This document shows, piece after piece, positions 51,204 through 60,417 of a DNA stretch of 64,000 nucleotides. The position numbers were made by a program, and so were the translations under genes. Position 1 is the first letter of the stretch. The number at the start of each line of letters is the position of its first letter. This stretch comes from CAZKAP01 sp964552195 (GTDB taxonomy: Bacteria; Bacteroidota; Bacteroidia; Flavobacteriales; Flavobacteriaceae): assembly GCA_964552195.1 (NCBI GenBank), contig CAZKFM010000003.1, forward strand, positions 62,001-126,000, in the 5' to 3' direction. The notes under the pieces are model-generated. The model saw only the letters and a program-made list of their open reading frames with translations, did not search any database and had not been told where the DNA came from.

Positions 51204-52052
51204 ATGAGGGTAGTCGTGCTGATCATTCTATTCTTGCTCTCTTACAGCGGTTGTAATGGAGATCAGACCGCAGAAGGACCCGGCAGGAAATCCCGATTCA
51301 ACCCAGAGAAAGACCTACTTCTTGCCCATTACGATTTTAAGACCGATGTGGACGATCTTCACTCGGTGGCAGCCCTTTCCACCCTTCTTTCGGATGACCG
51401 CTACCACGGGCTCAGGGTGCATGCGGTAGCAGGAACCTATGGCGAACAGGAAGGGCTATACGTTCCGCCCAACCCTCTTATGCGGCAGGCATTGGGCTCC
51501 CGCTGGAGTGACGCGCATGCCGACTGGCAGGGCGCCCTGAATGAAGTGCTGCCTTTAGTACTTGATGCTCTGGACGATAAGGGGGAGATCTGGATAGCCG
51601 AAGGCGGGCAGTCCGACTTCTCCGCTGACCTCATTAGGCTTGTTCGGGAACGGCGTCCGGAACTCGAAACCAGCAAGTACATTCATATTGTGCAGCATGC
51701 GGATTGGAATGAAGAGGTAACTTCAGATCTCGCACTGGAGTATGTTAGGGAACACGGAGATTACCAGCGAATTCCAGACGGTAATGCGAGTGGGAACGGA
51801 ACCCCGGGATTCCGATCCGGACGGATCTATGATCTGAGTTCTTATTTTGAAAACCCTGAGGTGTTGGCTACCTGGGAACTCACGCTGGAAATTGCACGGG
51901 AGTATAACGGAGTTCAGGAGAGGTATTTCATTGCGAACATCGCTGCCGGCGGCTTGGATTTCTCTGATTTTGCCGAGGTCTGCTGGATTTTGGAACTGGA
52001 ACAACTCGAGGATTCCGAGGCATACTTCCGGTATGTGGACGCCGGGAAGTAA
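51204..52052 (+). CDS. Lipoprotein with nucleoside-hydrolase-like N-terminal motif
   Basis: A 282-residue lipoprotein (lipobox SYSGC, Cys17). The mature protein opens with LLLAHYDFKTDVDDLHSVAA, whose Asp44, Asp48, Asp50 and Asp51 spacing resembles the calcium-binding DTDPGxDD motif of inosine-uridine nucleoside hydrolases; later motifs of that family are not obvious. The centre has WIAEGGQSDFSADLIR and the end GGLDFSDFAEVCWILE. An exported glycoside or nucleosidase-type hydrolase is a fair guess, no more. It is followed after 64 bases by a GH16 lipoprotein on the same strand and may share a role in polysaccharide use. Confidence 0.6.
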   Translation: MRVVVLIILFLLSYSGCNGDQTAEGPGRKSRFNPEKDLLLAHYDFKTDVDDLHSVAALSTLLSDDRYHGLRVHAVAGTYGEQEGLYVPPNPLMRQALGSRWSDAHADWQGALNEVLPLVLDALDDKGEIWIAEGGQSDFSADLIRLVRERRPELETSKYIHIVQHADWNEEVTSDLALEYVREHGDYQRIPDGNASGNGTPGFRSGRIYDLSSYFENPEVLATWELTLEIAREYNGVQERYFIANIAAGGLDFSDFAEVCWILELEQLEDSEAYFRYVDAGK

Positions 52053-52116
52053 GGAGGACAATCGAAAATCCCTAAATTGTAAAAAGTGACTAATTCGAGT
52101 ATAAAATTATCCAGAG

Positions 52117-52977
52117 ATGAGAATTGTTTCATATGTGGTTGCATGTACCGCAATAGTCCTGTTTATGAGCTGTAAGAACGTGACCGGAAAAGATGCAGCA
52201 ACTGAGGCCGGAGCATCCGGATGGGAAATCGATTTTTTGGACAACTTCGATAGCTTTGATCCCGACAACTGGCAGGACCAGCGCATCTGGGTCAATAATG
52301 AAATGCAATGTTACGTACCCGATGGCCAGTATGGTACCCGGGAAGTAAGTGGTGGTACCCTCAAGCTCAAAGTAGTCAATGTAGGAGAGCCGCATCCTTG
52401 CGACAATCTGGACAAATACGGAAATCGGCATCCCGAAACCCGGCATGTGGCGGGGAGAATCTGCTCCAAGAACCGCAAAGAGTTCGTAAAGGGCAAATGG
52501 ACGGCACGGTTACGTCTGCATGGAAATGGACAGGCCAGTATGTTCCCGGCATGGTGGTTACTCGGTGCCCGTAACAATGAGGCCCCCGTACAGGAGGAAG
52601 ACGAGAACGTCTGCTGGCCATTGACGGGTTCTGGCGAAATCGACATATTCGAGCACCACGGGGACCATCATAAGGATTTCTTTACTACGGGTGCAATAAA
52701 GAGTCTGGGTGAATGCGATAAGGGAGACTGGCAGAATTTCCGGAAGGATTTTCCCGCCGACCTGGATGAGTATCATGAATACTCCGTGGAATGGGAAGGC
52801 AGCGATCTGGTTTACCGTTTGGATGGCAAGGAGATCTATCGCAATGAAGGAGAAGGGGACAACTATCCGGAACCCATGTTTGCCATATTAAATTTTGCAA
52901 AGATTACCGATGCCCCGATGAGCGGGGAATGGGTAATGGAAGTAGACTGGGTCAAGCACGAACACAGAAAGTCATAG
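52117..52977 (+). CDS. Glycoside hydrolase family 16 lipoprotein
   Basis: A 286-residue lipoprotein (lipobox FMSC, Cys19) with a beta-jelly-roll GH16 domain. The catalytic signature ExDxxE is present: nucleophile Glu174, Asp176 and acid/base Glu179 in GSGEIDIFEHHGDH. Upstream motifs such as GKWTARLRLHGNGQASMFPA and WWLLG fit laminarinase, agarase or carrageenase-type substrates, but the exact polysaccharide cannot be told. As a surface or periplasmic lipoprotein it would cut polysaccharide outside or at the membrane. No SusCD-like pair is adjacent, so this is an isolated carbohydrate-active gene rather than a full utilisation locus. Confidence 0.92.
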   Translation: MRIVSYVVACTAIVLFMSCKNVTGKDAATEAGASGWEIDFLDNFDSFDPDNWQDQRIWVNNEMQCYVPDGQYGTREVSGGTLKLKVVNVGEPHPCDNLDKYGNRHPETRHVAGRICSKNRKEFVKGKWTARLRLHGNGQASMFPAWWLLGARNNEAPVQEEDENVCWPLTGSGEIDIFEHHGDHHKDFFTTGAIKSLGECDKGDWQNFRKDFPADLDEYHEYSVEWEGSDLVYRLDGKEIYRNEGEGDNYPEPMFAILNFAKITDAPMSGEWVMEVDWVKHEHRKS

Positions 52978-53004
52978 GCGTCTTCGAACGGCATTGGCTA
53001 GACG

Positions 53005-53964
53005 TTAGACGGCCTTTCCTTCCTTTTCCGCAGAAGTCTTTTTTCTCGGATTCTCCGAGCTTGTTTGTTTAGTTGATTTTTCCTTTTCGTTTGGGCTGGG
53101 CTTTCGATCCATCAGATCCTGGAAATCGGATTCGAACAGGTATTCATTGGTCCGATAGGACGAGATGAAGGTTAGCATTTCCGAGCGATATGCCTGGTTT
53201 CGGCCAGCGATATCCTCAAACAGCCGGCTGGCGCTCTTAAAGGCCGTGGCCAGCTCGAGCACAGGAAGCCGATCGGAGAAGGGGTCCAGCACCTTTTCCA
53301 GCATCGGGATAACGAACTGCTCCTGATGGTACTTAATGTCTGAATAGTCCTGGAAGGAGGCATAGTAATTATCGTATATCCGGTTAATGGTGAGGAGTTC
53401 TTCCTCTTCCATCAGACCGGGTTGTCTGACCAGGTCCATACCCCTTTTTAGCAAGTCGTACACCATAGCAACGTAGATATCCTTTCGCCGGGCATCTTCG
53501 GTGATGGCGGTTCGGGTGAGTTCCTGCACCCGTTCTCGCTGGTTCAGGAGAAATTCCGTAGAGGCCACCAACTGATGATAGGTGTCGGATTCGGTATCCC
53601 CAAGGATATTCAAATAGGCGTCGTGGTATTCTTCTTTTTCAAGAACCTGTTGCAGCCTGACCAGTGCGGAGTTGGCTGGCAGCTGAAGGTCGTGCAGGTG
53701 AAGCGGGGATTGCTCTATGGACGTGACTGCCTGCTGTATGGCCTGCGTGGTCGACTGTACTTGTTCAAAGCTTCGCCGGACGAGCGAAGAAAGGTAATCC
53801 AGTCGTCGCTTTTCCCGGACCGATACCCTTCCGACTTCCTGTCGGGATTCCCATTTCTTAAAGAGGAAGTAGGCCAGGAAGGCGATGGCCGCGCCAATCA
53901 CCGTACCTGCAGTACTGCGGGCAAAATCCTTGTCAAAAAAATCCTTGAAATCCTGTCGGTTCAT
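53005..53964 (-). CDS. Single-pass membrane protein of unknown function
   Basis: A 319-residue protein with one membrane helix near the N-terminus (GTVIGAAIAFLAYFLF, about 21-36) and a long, mostly helical cytoplasmic or periplasmic part rich in Glu, Gln and Arg, with a Lys/Ser-rich low-complexity tail (NEKEKSTKQTSSENPRKKT). No catalytic signature is recognised. It lies between the converging GH16 gene and gnd, on the same strand as gnd and 81 bases after it. Function unknown. Confidence 0.65.
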   Translation of the reverse strand: MNRQDFKDFFDKDFARSTAGTVIGAAIAFLAYFLFKKWESRQEVGRVSVREKRRLDYLSSLVRRSFEQVQSTTQAIQQAVTSIEQSPLHLHDLQLPANSALVRLQQVLEKEEYHDAYLNILGDTESDTYHQLVASTEFLLNQRERVQELTRTAITEDARRKDIYVAMVYDLLKRGMDLVRQPGLMEEEELLTINRIYDNYYASFQDYSDIKYHQEQFVIPMLEKVLDPFSDRLPVLELATAFKSASRLFEDIAGRNQAYRSEMLTFISSYRTNEYLFESDFQDLMDRKPSPNEKEKSTKQTSSENPRKKTSAEKEGKAV

Positions 53965-54045
53965 GGTCCTCGTTCGGTTGACTATAACTTTTTAAATATA
54001 CGGATATATGACAAACCTCAGGGGAATCCGTTACCCTTCAGGATG

Positions 54046-55485
54046 TTAAAAAATGTCATCTTCCCAGTCCACATGAAAGCTGCCATCTCGATCCAGCCGT
54101 TCGAACGTGTGTGAGCCGAAGTAGTCCCGCTGTGCCTGCACCATATTTAGAGGCATGCGCTCCTGGGAAAATGAGTTAAAGTAACTGAGGGAAGCATTCA
54201 GGGCAGGAAGGTTAAATCCGTTCCTGATCGCGTAAGATAAAAGTTCCCTAATCGAGACCAGACTGTACCCCACTTCGCGGCTCCAGGTATCGTCCAGTAG
54301 AAGATGCTCCAGATCGGGCCAGCTTTCGAAGGTTTGGGAAAACCCATTGAGCATTTCGGCCCGGATAATACAACCTGCTCTCCAGATTCTGCAAATGCTG
54401 GCCAGATCGAGACCATAATCGTAAGTCTGTGTGGCCTCCCTGAGTAGATGCAGTCCCTGCCCATAGGCCATAATATATCCGAAATACAACGTTTCTTCGG
54501 CCATTTTGACCAGTAAATCACGCTGTATGGGTTCGGGTACAGGCCGGTGATAGAGATTGGCAGCTTTAGTCCTCTGCTCTTTTAGTGCCGAGATTTGCCG
54601 CATGCTCACGGCCATATCGATGGTGGGAATAGCAATCCCTAGGTCCATAGCGTTCTGTGAGGTCCACTTTCCAGTTCCTTTTTGTTTAGCCTTATCCAGT
54701 ATGGCATCCAGCAAGAAGCCCCCGTCCTTGAGGGGATCTTTCCTGCCCAGTATGTTTGCGCTGATCTCGAGAAGAAAAGAAGAAAGTCTTCCGGAATTCC
54801 AGTCCCGGAAATGTTCTCTGATTTGGAGATTGCTGAGTTCTCCGGCATGCTTGAGCAGGGCATAGACCTCAGAGATGATCTGCATCAGCCCGTATTCGAT
54901 GCCGTTGTGTACCATTTTGACATAATTGCCGGCGGAACGGGCACCCATGTATGCCACGCAGGCCTCGCCCTGGTACTTGGCGGCGGCGGCTTCGAAGACA
55001 GGCTTTATGATTTCATAAGCCTCGGGATGGCCACCCGGCATAATACTGGGTCCGTTACGGGCGCCTCTCGCACCACCCGAAACTCCCGTTCCCAGGAAGT
55101 GAATGCCTTTTGCAGCAAGCATTTCTTCCCGCCTGTCCGTATCCTCGAAAAAGGAGTTTCCCCCGTCAATGATCAGGTCGCCCTCATGAAGCAATGGGAT
55201 CAGCGTGTCGATTACCGAATCGACTACAGCCCCTGCCGGAACCAGGAGCATGATTTTCCTCGGTCGGGCTAGGGCATGTACAAAGGTATTCAGGTCGGTG
55301 GTGGCATTGACCTCTTCAGTATCGCCCCGCTCTTCGATCAGGCTTCGGGCGCTATCTGCATTCAGGTCGTAGCCGTAACAGGTGTACCCCTTATCGGCCA
55401 CATTCAGTATAAAGTTCCGTCCCATTACTCCCAGGCCTATCAGCCCGAAATCATAATATAAGGTAGTAGTTTCCGTGTTGTCCAT
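54046..55485 (-). CDS. gnd: 6-phosphogluconate dehydrogenase, NADP-type
   Basis: A 479-residue dehydrogenase that oxidises and decarboxylates 6-phosphogluconate to ribulose 5-phosphate. The NADP site is GLIGLGVMGRNFILNVADKG and the substrate signature is MVHNGIEYGLMQ, where the catalytic Lys of NYVKMVHNG is kept. Further motifs: DGGNSFFEDTDRR and GTGVSGGARGARNGPSIMPGG. Length matches the family. It is divergent from zwf with 98 bases between starts (using the zwf ATG at 55584), so the oxidative pentose phosphate genes face away from a shared control region. The 6-phosphogluconolactonase gene completes the set. Confidence 0.95.
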   Translation of the reverse strand: MDNTETTTLYYDFGLIGLGVMGRNFILNVADKGYTCYGYDLNADSARSLIEERGDTEEVNATTDLNTFVHALARPRKIMLLVPAGAVVDSVIDTLIPLLHEGDLIIDGGNSFFEDTDRREEMLAAKGIHFLGTGVSGGARGARNGPSIMPGGHPEAYEIIKPVFEAAAAKYQGEACVAYMGARSAGNYVKMVHNGIEYGLMQIISEVYALLKHAGELSNLQIREHFRDWNSGRLSSFLLEISANILGRKDPLKDGGFLLDAILDKAKQKGTGKWTSQNAMDLGIAIPTIDMAVSMRQISALKEQRTKAANLYHRPVPEPIQRDLLVKMAEETLYFGYIMAYGQGLHLLREATQTYDYGLDLASICRIWRAGCIIRAEMLNGFSQTFESWPDLEHLLLDDTWSREVGYSLVSIRELLSYAIRNGFNLPALNASLSYFNSFSQERMPLNMVQAQRDYFGSHTFERLDRDGSFHVDWEDDIF

Positions 55486-55583
55486 AAGTCAGTCTTCGGG
55501 CTTGCGCCTCCTTAAACGCGCTAAAAATAATGGTATATTCGCCAACGGCAATACACCCGCTGAGACCGAAAAATCAGACCCAA

Positions 55584-57128
55584 ATGAACCCAACGCAAAT
55601 CAGCCCCCAAATCCTGGTTATTTTCGGGGCTTCCGGGGATCTCACCCGAAGAAAACTGGTTCCGGCAATATTCCAGCTATTTTGTTACGAATACCTTCCC
55701 AGGCCCTTCATTATACTGGGCGTAGGGCGAAATCCGATTGCCCGCGAGGAATTCCGTGAATTGCTGGTAAGGGGGAATGAGTTCCTCCAGGATAGTGCGG
55801 AGGAATCCGAGCGGGGGAAAATCGAGGACTTCGCCTCATTCTTTCACTACATAGATCTCGGTGGTAGTTATGAAAACGGCTTTGGTTGTATACGGGATTT
55901 TATCCACGACAAGGGAATGGAACTGGACATACCGGCTAAAGTGATCTATTATCTTTCTACTCCTCCGAAACTCTATACGGTCATAGCCGATAAGTTAGCC
56001 GAAGTGGGGCTGAATCGCGAGCTTAACGGTTGGAAGCGGCTGATCGTGGAAAAGCCTTTCGGGTATGATTACCATTCGGCGATGACGCTCAACGAGGCCC
56101 TGCAGAAGGATTTTAAAGAGCACCAGATTTTCAGGATCGATCATTACCTGGGCAAGGAAACCGTTCAGAATCTGCTGGTGACCCGCTTTGCCAACAGTAT
56201 ATTCGAACCCCTGTGGAACCGGAATTATATCCATCACATTGAGATCACGAATGCAGAGAGTGTCGGAGTAGAAGGAAGAGGCGGGTATTACGACCAGTCA
56301 GGGGCGCTGAGGGATATGTTTCAGAACCACCTGATGCAGGTATTATCCCTGGTCGCCATGGAGCCTCCGATCAGCAATGCCCCGGAGGACATAAGAAACG
56401 AGAAGGTAAAGGCCTTAAGTGCCCTTCGGGTTTTCCGTTCGGAAGAGGAGTTATTCGCGCATACCATACGCGGACAGTACATGGGAACCCACATTGAAGG
56501 GGTATATACGAAGGGATACAGGGAAGAGGAAGGAGTGGACCCCCAATCGACCACAGAGACCTTTGCGGCCGTCAAGTGCTACATAGACAACTGGAGGTGG
56601 AAAGGAGTGCCTTTCTATATTCGCACGGCCAAGCGGATGCCTACGAAGGTTACCGAGGTGGTAGTACATTTCAAAACCCCTCATCACCAGATTTTTCGCA
56701 ATCCTGTATTGCAAAACAAGGATAATGTGCTGGTGATTCGGATTCAGCCCAATGAGGGGATGCTGATCAAGTTTCAGGTAAAGGTTCCCGGTCAGGGATT
56801 CGAGGTAGAAAGTGCTTCGCTGGACTTCTACCATGAGAACTTTCTGGATCCTGGCAACAAGGTTCTAGAGGCGTATTCCCGACTGCTGATGGATGCCATG
56901 CAGGGGGATGCCACGCTCTACGCCAGGGAGGATGAGGTAGGGGCCGCCTGGAAGTTCGTCGATCCCATACTGGATTACTGGGCCGTTCCGGGGAAGGCAC
57001 CCATGTATGGGTATGCCGCAGGTGTGTGGGGACCCGAGACTGCCGATTCCCTGATTGAAGGATTCGAACAGTGGAGGAATCCCGGACCCAACCTGACGGA
57101 CGAACCCGGCTATTGCATAATTTGTTAA
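55584..57128 (+). CDS. zwf: Glucose-6-phosphate 1-dehydrogenase
   Basis: A 514-residue enzyme that opens the oxidative pentose phosphate pathway. The nucleotide site is LVIFGASGDLTRRKL, and the substrate motif is RIDHYLGKETVQNL with its conserved His and Lys. The end of the protein is complete. The ATG at 55584 (MNPTQISPQI) is preferred to one 18 codons upstream because the family begins just before the FGASGD loop. The stop is one base before the pgl start (TAAGATG), so zwf and pgl are certainly cotranscribed. Confidence 0.96.
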   Translation: MNPTQISPQILVIFGASGDLTRRKLVPAIFQLFCYEYLPRPFIILGVGRNPIAREEFRELLVRGNEFLQDSAEESERGKIEDFASFFHYIDLGGSYENGFGCIRDFIHDKGMELDIPAKVIYYLSTPPKLYTVIADKLAEVGLNRELNGWKRLIVEKPFGYDYHSAMTLNEALQKDFKEHQIFRIDHYLGKETVQNLLVTRFANSIFEPLWNRNYIHHIEITNAESVGVEGRGGYYDQSGALRDMFQNHLMQVLSLVAMEPPISNAPEDIRNEKVKALSALRVFRSEEELFAHTIRGQYMGTHIEGVYTKGYREEEGVDPQSTTETFAAVKCYIDNWRWKGVPFYIRTAKRMPTKVTEVVVHFKTPHHQIFRNPVLQNKDNVLVIRIQPNEGMLIKFQVKVPGQGFEVESASLDFYHENFLDPGNKVLEAYSRLLMDAMQGDATLYAREDEVGAAWKFVDPILDYWAVPGKAPMYGYAAGVWGPETADSLIEGFEQWRNPGPNLTDEPGYCIIC

Positions 57129-57129
57129 G

Positions 57130-57846
57130 ATGAATCATTACCATATTGGTCAGGATGCCGCTGAAGTGTCGAAGCTCATGGCGGATTACCTCAGGAAAGA
57201 GGTAGCGACTACCCGGCGTTTTTCATGGGTGCTTTCCGGGGGCAGTACGCCAAAAATTTTATTCCAGTTACTCGCCGATCAAGCTAGCTACGGAATCGAA
57301 TGGAATCGAATGGAGTTCTTCTGGGGGGATGAACGCTGCGTGCCACCAACGGACGAAGAGAGTAACTATTTCTGGGCCCACCGTCTGTTGTTCGAACCCT
57401 TGGATATAGATACGGATCAGGTACACCGCATAAAGGGCGAAGCTGCTCATCTGAAAATGGAGGCCGATCGCTACGGGGGCCTTATCGAGCAGGAGTGCCT
57501 CTACCGGGGAGGCCTGGACCTGGTTATGCTGGGTATGGGGACGGACGGGCATACAGCTTCGGTGTTTCCCGGTCAGGAGGACCTATGGGAAACCGATGAA
57601 TTCGCCGTGATTTCGGAGCACCCCCAATCCGGACAAAAGCGGATCAGTCTGACCCGACAGGCGATTCGGTGTTCGAGGAACATTGCCTTTTTAGTTACCG
57701 GAGAATCGAAAGCCGAGGTCCTTGAGGAAATCTTACATCGCAGAGCAGGCTTCAAAGCTTACCCGGCGTCCTGGGTACTTGAACTGGGGAAACCCGTCCA
57801 TTGGTTCCTGGACCGGGAGGCCGCCCGTTATCTGAACAAAAGATAG
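57130..57846 (+). CDS. pgl: 6-phosphogluconolactonase
   Basis: A 238-residue hydrolase of the glucosamine-6-phosphate deaminase/lactonase superfamily, converting 6-phosphogluconolactone to 6-phosphogluconate between the Zwf and Gnd steps. Key motifs are WVLSGGSTPKILFQLLAD near 35, FFWGDERCVPPTDEESNY near 60 and LGMGTDGHTASVFPG near 140. The last holds the catalytic His of the DevB/SOL-type enzymes. It ends just before a small hairpin, GGGACT-TAG-AGTCCC (57854-57868), which has no T run and is at most a weak terminator between converging genes. Confidence 0.94.
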   Translation: MNHYHIGQDAAEVSKLMADYLRKEVATTRRFSWVLSGGSTPKILFQLLADQASYGIEWNRMEFFWGDERCVPPTDEESNYFWAHRLLFEPLDIDTDQVHRIKGEAAHLKMEADRYGGLIEQECLYRGGLDLVMLGMGTDGHTASVFPGQEDLWETDEFAVISEHPQSGQKRISLTRQAIRCSRNIAFLVTGESKAEVLEEILHRRAGFKAYPASWVLELGKPVHWFLDREAARYLNKR

Positions 57847-57880
57847 CGGATGAGGGACTTAGAGTCCCATATCTCCTGCA

Positions 57881-58258
57881 TTACTGGTTTAATGGATTGG
57901 TCGAATGGGGGGATTTTTCGGGAACCACCTTGGTTATAAAATATTTGGTATCACCCAACCAGAAAAACGTACCGAAGCGCTCCTTGTAGCTGACTTTGAC
58001 ATATCTGCCCTGATACTCTATCAGTTTATTGATGACGTCCTTCTCTGAAGATTCCACGGAGAACTTGAAGATCTGGGCTCCTGAAACTCCCTGGCTGATT
58101 TCGCCTTCCCAGGTCTTGACCAGCACTCCTTTATGACTGAATTTGATCAACTCTCCTGCACGTACGCCCTCGCTGTAGGGAACATAGTAAATAAACGAAT
58201 AATAGATACCCCCTCCTGCGATCAGGAGGAACAAAAGCAGAGGGATGACTTTTTTCAT
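57881..58258 (-). CDS. Small membrane-anchored protein of unknown function
   Basis: A 125-residue protein with an N-terminal membrane anchor (VIPLLLFLLIAGGGIYYSF) and a small beta-rich domain (YSEGVRAGELIKFSHKGVLV, QGRYVKVSYKERFGTFFWLG). Proteins of this kind are often labelled 6-phosphogluconate dehydrogenase in Bacteroidota databases, apparently through neighbour-based misnaming; no NADP-binding loop is present here and that name should not be used. It is five bases after rmuC on the same strand, so likely cotranscribed. Function unknown. Confidence 0.7.
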   Translation of the reverse strand: MKKVIPLLLFLLIAGGGIYYSFIYYVPYSEGVRAGELIKFSHKGVLVKTWEGEISQGVSGAQIFKFSVESSEKDVINKLIEYQGRYVKVSYKERFGTFFWLGDTKYFITKVVPEKSPHSTNPLNQ

Positions 58259-58263
58259 GGTAT

Positions 58264-59589
58264 TTACTCGTTAGGTTTGAGAGATTCACTTGCGCGTTCT
58301 AATATACTATCTGGCAGGGATTTTTTGGCTTTCGCCCCTAATTTTTTTAAGCGTTCCGCACTGCTCACCAGGTTGCCGCGTCCATCGGTGAGTCGGGACA
58401 TGGCCTGTACGTATTCCGATTTGGCGGCGTCCATCTTCAGACCTACCTGAACGAGGTTTTCGGAGAAGTTGACAAACTTGTCGTACATACTCCCGGCTAC
58501 CTTGGCAATCTCCAGGGCATTCTGCCGCTGTTTTTCATTGGTCCACATACTGTCGATGGTACGGAGTGTAGCCAGCAGCGTGGTCGGAGTTACGATTACG
58601 ATATTTCTGTCGAAGGCGTTGCTAAACAGCGAAGAATCCTGCTGCAGAGCAATGGCAAAAGCCGGCTCCATGGGAACGAACATCAAAACAAAATCCGGGC
58701 TCTCCATGGAGTAGAGATCCTCGTATTTTTTAGCGGATAGCTGGTTCACATGGCGCTTGAGGGATTCCAGATGCTCCTTGGCAAAACGGGTTCGCTCTTC
58801 TTCTTCCTGACTATTGACCAGGCGCTCGTAGGCGCTGAGTGAAACCTTAGAATCGATGATCATCTTTTTTCCGTCCGGAAGACTGATGATGACATCCGGA
58901 ATGTGTCGCTTTCCTTCCTCGTCTCTGAAGCTTTGCTGAACGCTGTAGACCATGTCCTTTTCCAGTCCGGATTTCTCCAGTACCCGTTCCAGTACCAGTT
59001 CCCCCCAGTTACCCTGCATCTTGCTGTCACCCTTAAGTGCCCGGGTCAGGTTTTCCGCCTCCTGGGTAATCTTCTGATTCTGGTTTTTCAGGTTTTCGAG
59101 TTGTTCCTTGAGACGGGCGTGCAAACCCACCTGTTCCTTCTGACTTTCCTGCACCTGTTTCTCGAAGTGCCTGATTTTTTCCCCTAAAGGATCCAGTATG
59201 AGTTTCAGGTTGCTTTTGTTCTGCTCGGCGAAGCGCTGGCTTTTCTCTTCCAGAATCTTATTGGCGAGATTCTCGAATTTCTCCTGCATTTTTTTCTCCA
59301 TCTTCTCGAGCTCACCTTTCTGTTCCTCCAGCCGCTTATTCACTTCATCGTTCAGGGTTTGAGAACGAACGAGCTGTACCTGCAACTGGTCCTTTTCCGC
59401 TTCCAGGGCTTCGAGTTCACTTACCTTTTTGCTGACTTCCTGCCGAAGTTCCTCTTGCCGATTTACCTCCCAACTCAGTTTCTCTTCCCAGATTGTGGCA
59501 CGGATTCGGCGGAAGTAAAAAAGGGTTAGGACAATACCCGCGGCAAAAGACAAAATACCAACGAGGATAATCAAATATTCGGTTTGCAT
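58264..59589 (-). CDS. rmuC: DNA recombination protein RmuC
   Basis: A 441-residue RmuC-family protein: one N-terminal membrane helix (LIILVGILSFAAGIVLTLFY), a long coiled coil (about 30-180), then the RmuC nuclease-like domain with GNWGELVLERVLEKSGLEK, PDGKKMIIDSKVSLSAYERL and FVPMEPAFAIAL. The family has a PD-(D/E)XK-like fold and limits inversion at short inverted repeats. The ATG at 59589 is used because the frame upstream to 59661 has no family similarity. It lies downstream of the ABC transporter ATPase gene and just before a small membrane protein gene. Confidence 0.93.
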   Translation of the reverse strand: MQTEYLIILVGILSFAAGIVLTLFYFRRIRATIWEEKLSWEVNRQEELRQEVSKKVSELEALEAEKDQLQVQLVRSQTLNDEVNKRLEEQKGELEKMEKKMQEKFENLANKILEEKSQRFAEQNKSNLKLILDPLGEKIRHFEKQVQESQKEQVGLHARLKEQLENLKNQNQKITQEAENLTRALKGDSKMQGNWGELVLERVLEKSGLEKDMVYSVQQSFRDEEGKRHIPDVIISLPDGKKMIIDSKVSLSAYERLVNSQEEEERTRFAKEHLESLKRHVNQLSAKKYEDLYSMESPDFVLMFVPMEPAFAIALQQDSSLFSNAFDRNIVIVTPTTLLATLRTIDSMWTNEKQRQNALEIAKVAGSMYDKFVNFSENLVQVGLKMDAAKSEYVQAMSRLTDGRGNLVSSAERLKKLGAKAKKSLPDSILERASESLKPNE

Positions 59590-59664
59590 AGAGGCCCGTT
59601 TTACCGCAAAGGTATTATAGGAATCCCCTCGGCATCCCTGGCTGAATCGGTTTTTATACACAGA

Positions 59665-60417
59665 CTATTCCCGCTGCCGGTCTGCGGAAGTGGCGTAGAG
59701 CTCGGATAGGTCAGGGCGGGGAGATCCGGGATCTACTTTGAGCTGGGAGTTACTCCTTCCGTCGAGTACCCACCAGTGGTCACTGAATTTCCAGGCCAGG
59801 TCTACTTCGTGGGTGCTGACCAGAAATCGAGTACCCAGCTTGGCCGCCGATTCTCTGAGGAGTTCGAAGAAGAGAAGCTTTTGGTAAGGGTCCAGATGGG
59901 CCGTGGGCTCATCCAGCAGTACCAGCGGACATTCCTGAACCAGCGTCCGGGCCAGAAGCACTTTCTGAAACTGTCCGTCGCTGAGCTCGAGGCAGGACCT
60001 GGTTCTGAGCGGTCCGAGTTCAAACAGGTCGAGGTAAAACTTCAGCTTTTGGGCGTCATCGGGCAGAGGCGTGTCCCAGCGATTGCGGTACGGTGTACGG
60101 CCTAACAGGACAAGCTCCTCAACGGAAATAGACCTGTCGGTCATAGGATTATTCAACAATATACTAACCTGTCGGGCCCGGTCCGCAGCCGACCAGGTTT
60201 CGAGATCCAGGCCATTGATCCGTATACGGCCATGTACCTTGGGGATCAGTCCGACCACGGTCCTGAGCAGGGTGGTTTTTCCGACGCCATTCCTACCTAC
60301 GATGGCGCAAACACCCCCTCCCCGAATGCCGAGCTGTAGCCCATGCAATACCGGACGGCTGCTATAGCCCAAATCGACTTTTTCCAGTTGCAGGCTCGGT
60401 TGAATATCCATAGTCAT
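59665..60417 (-). CDS. ABC transporter ATPase (iron-siderophore/heme/B12-type)
   Basis: A 250-residue importer ATPase of the FepC/BtuD class. Walker A GRNGVGKTTLLRTVV near 40, signature LSDGQFQKVLLARTL (LSGGQ variant with Asp, seen in related Bacteroidota ATPases) and Walker B PLVLLDEPTAHLD are in order. Its ATG shares one base with the TGA of the permease gene (TGATG), fixing the start at 60417; the longer upstream frame is rejected. It energises the FecCD-type permease together with the binding lipoprotein upstream. Substrate class is inferred from the permease. Confidence 0.92.
   Translation of the reverse strand: MTMDIQPSLQLEKVDLGYSSRPVLHGLQLGIRGGGVCAIVGRNGVGKTTLLRTVVGLIPKVHGRIRINGLDLETWSAADRARQVSILLNNPMTDRSISVEELVLLGRTPYRNRWDTPLPDDAQKLKFYLDLFELGPLRTRSCLELSDGQFQKVLLARTLVQECPLVLLDEPTAHLDPYQKLLFFELLRESAAKLGTRFLVSTHEVDLAWKFSDHWWVLDGRSNSQLKVDPGSPRPDLSELYATSADRQRE

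Noticed and set aside
57854..57868. Hairpin GGGACT-TAG-AGTCCC as a terminator
   Set aside because: Stem of six with no T run on either strand; too weak to call.
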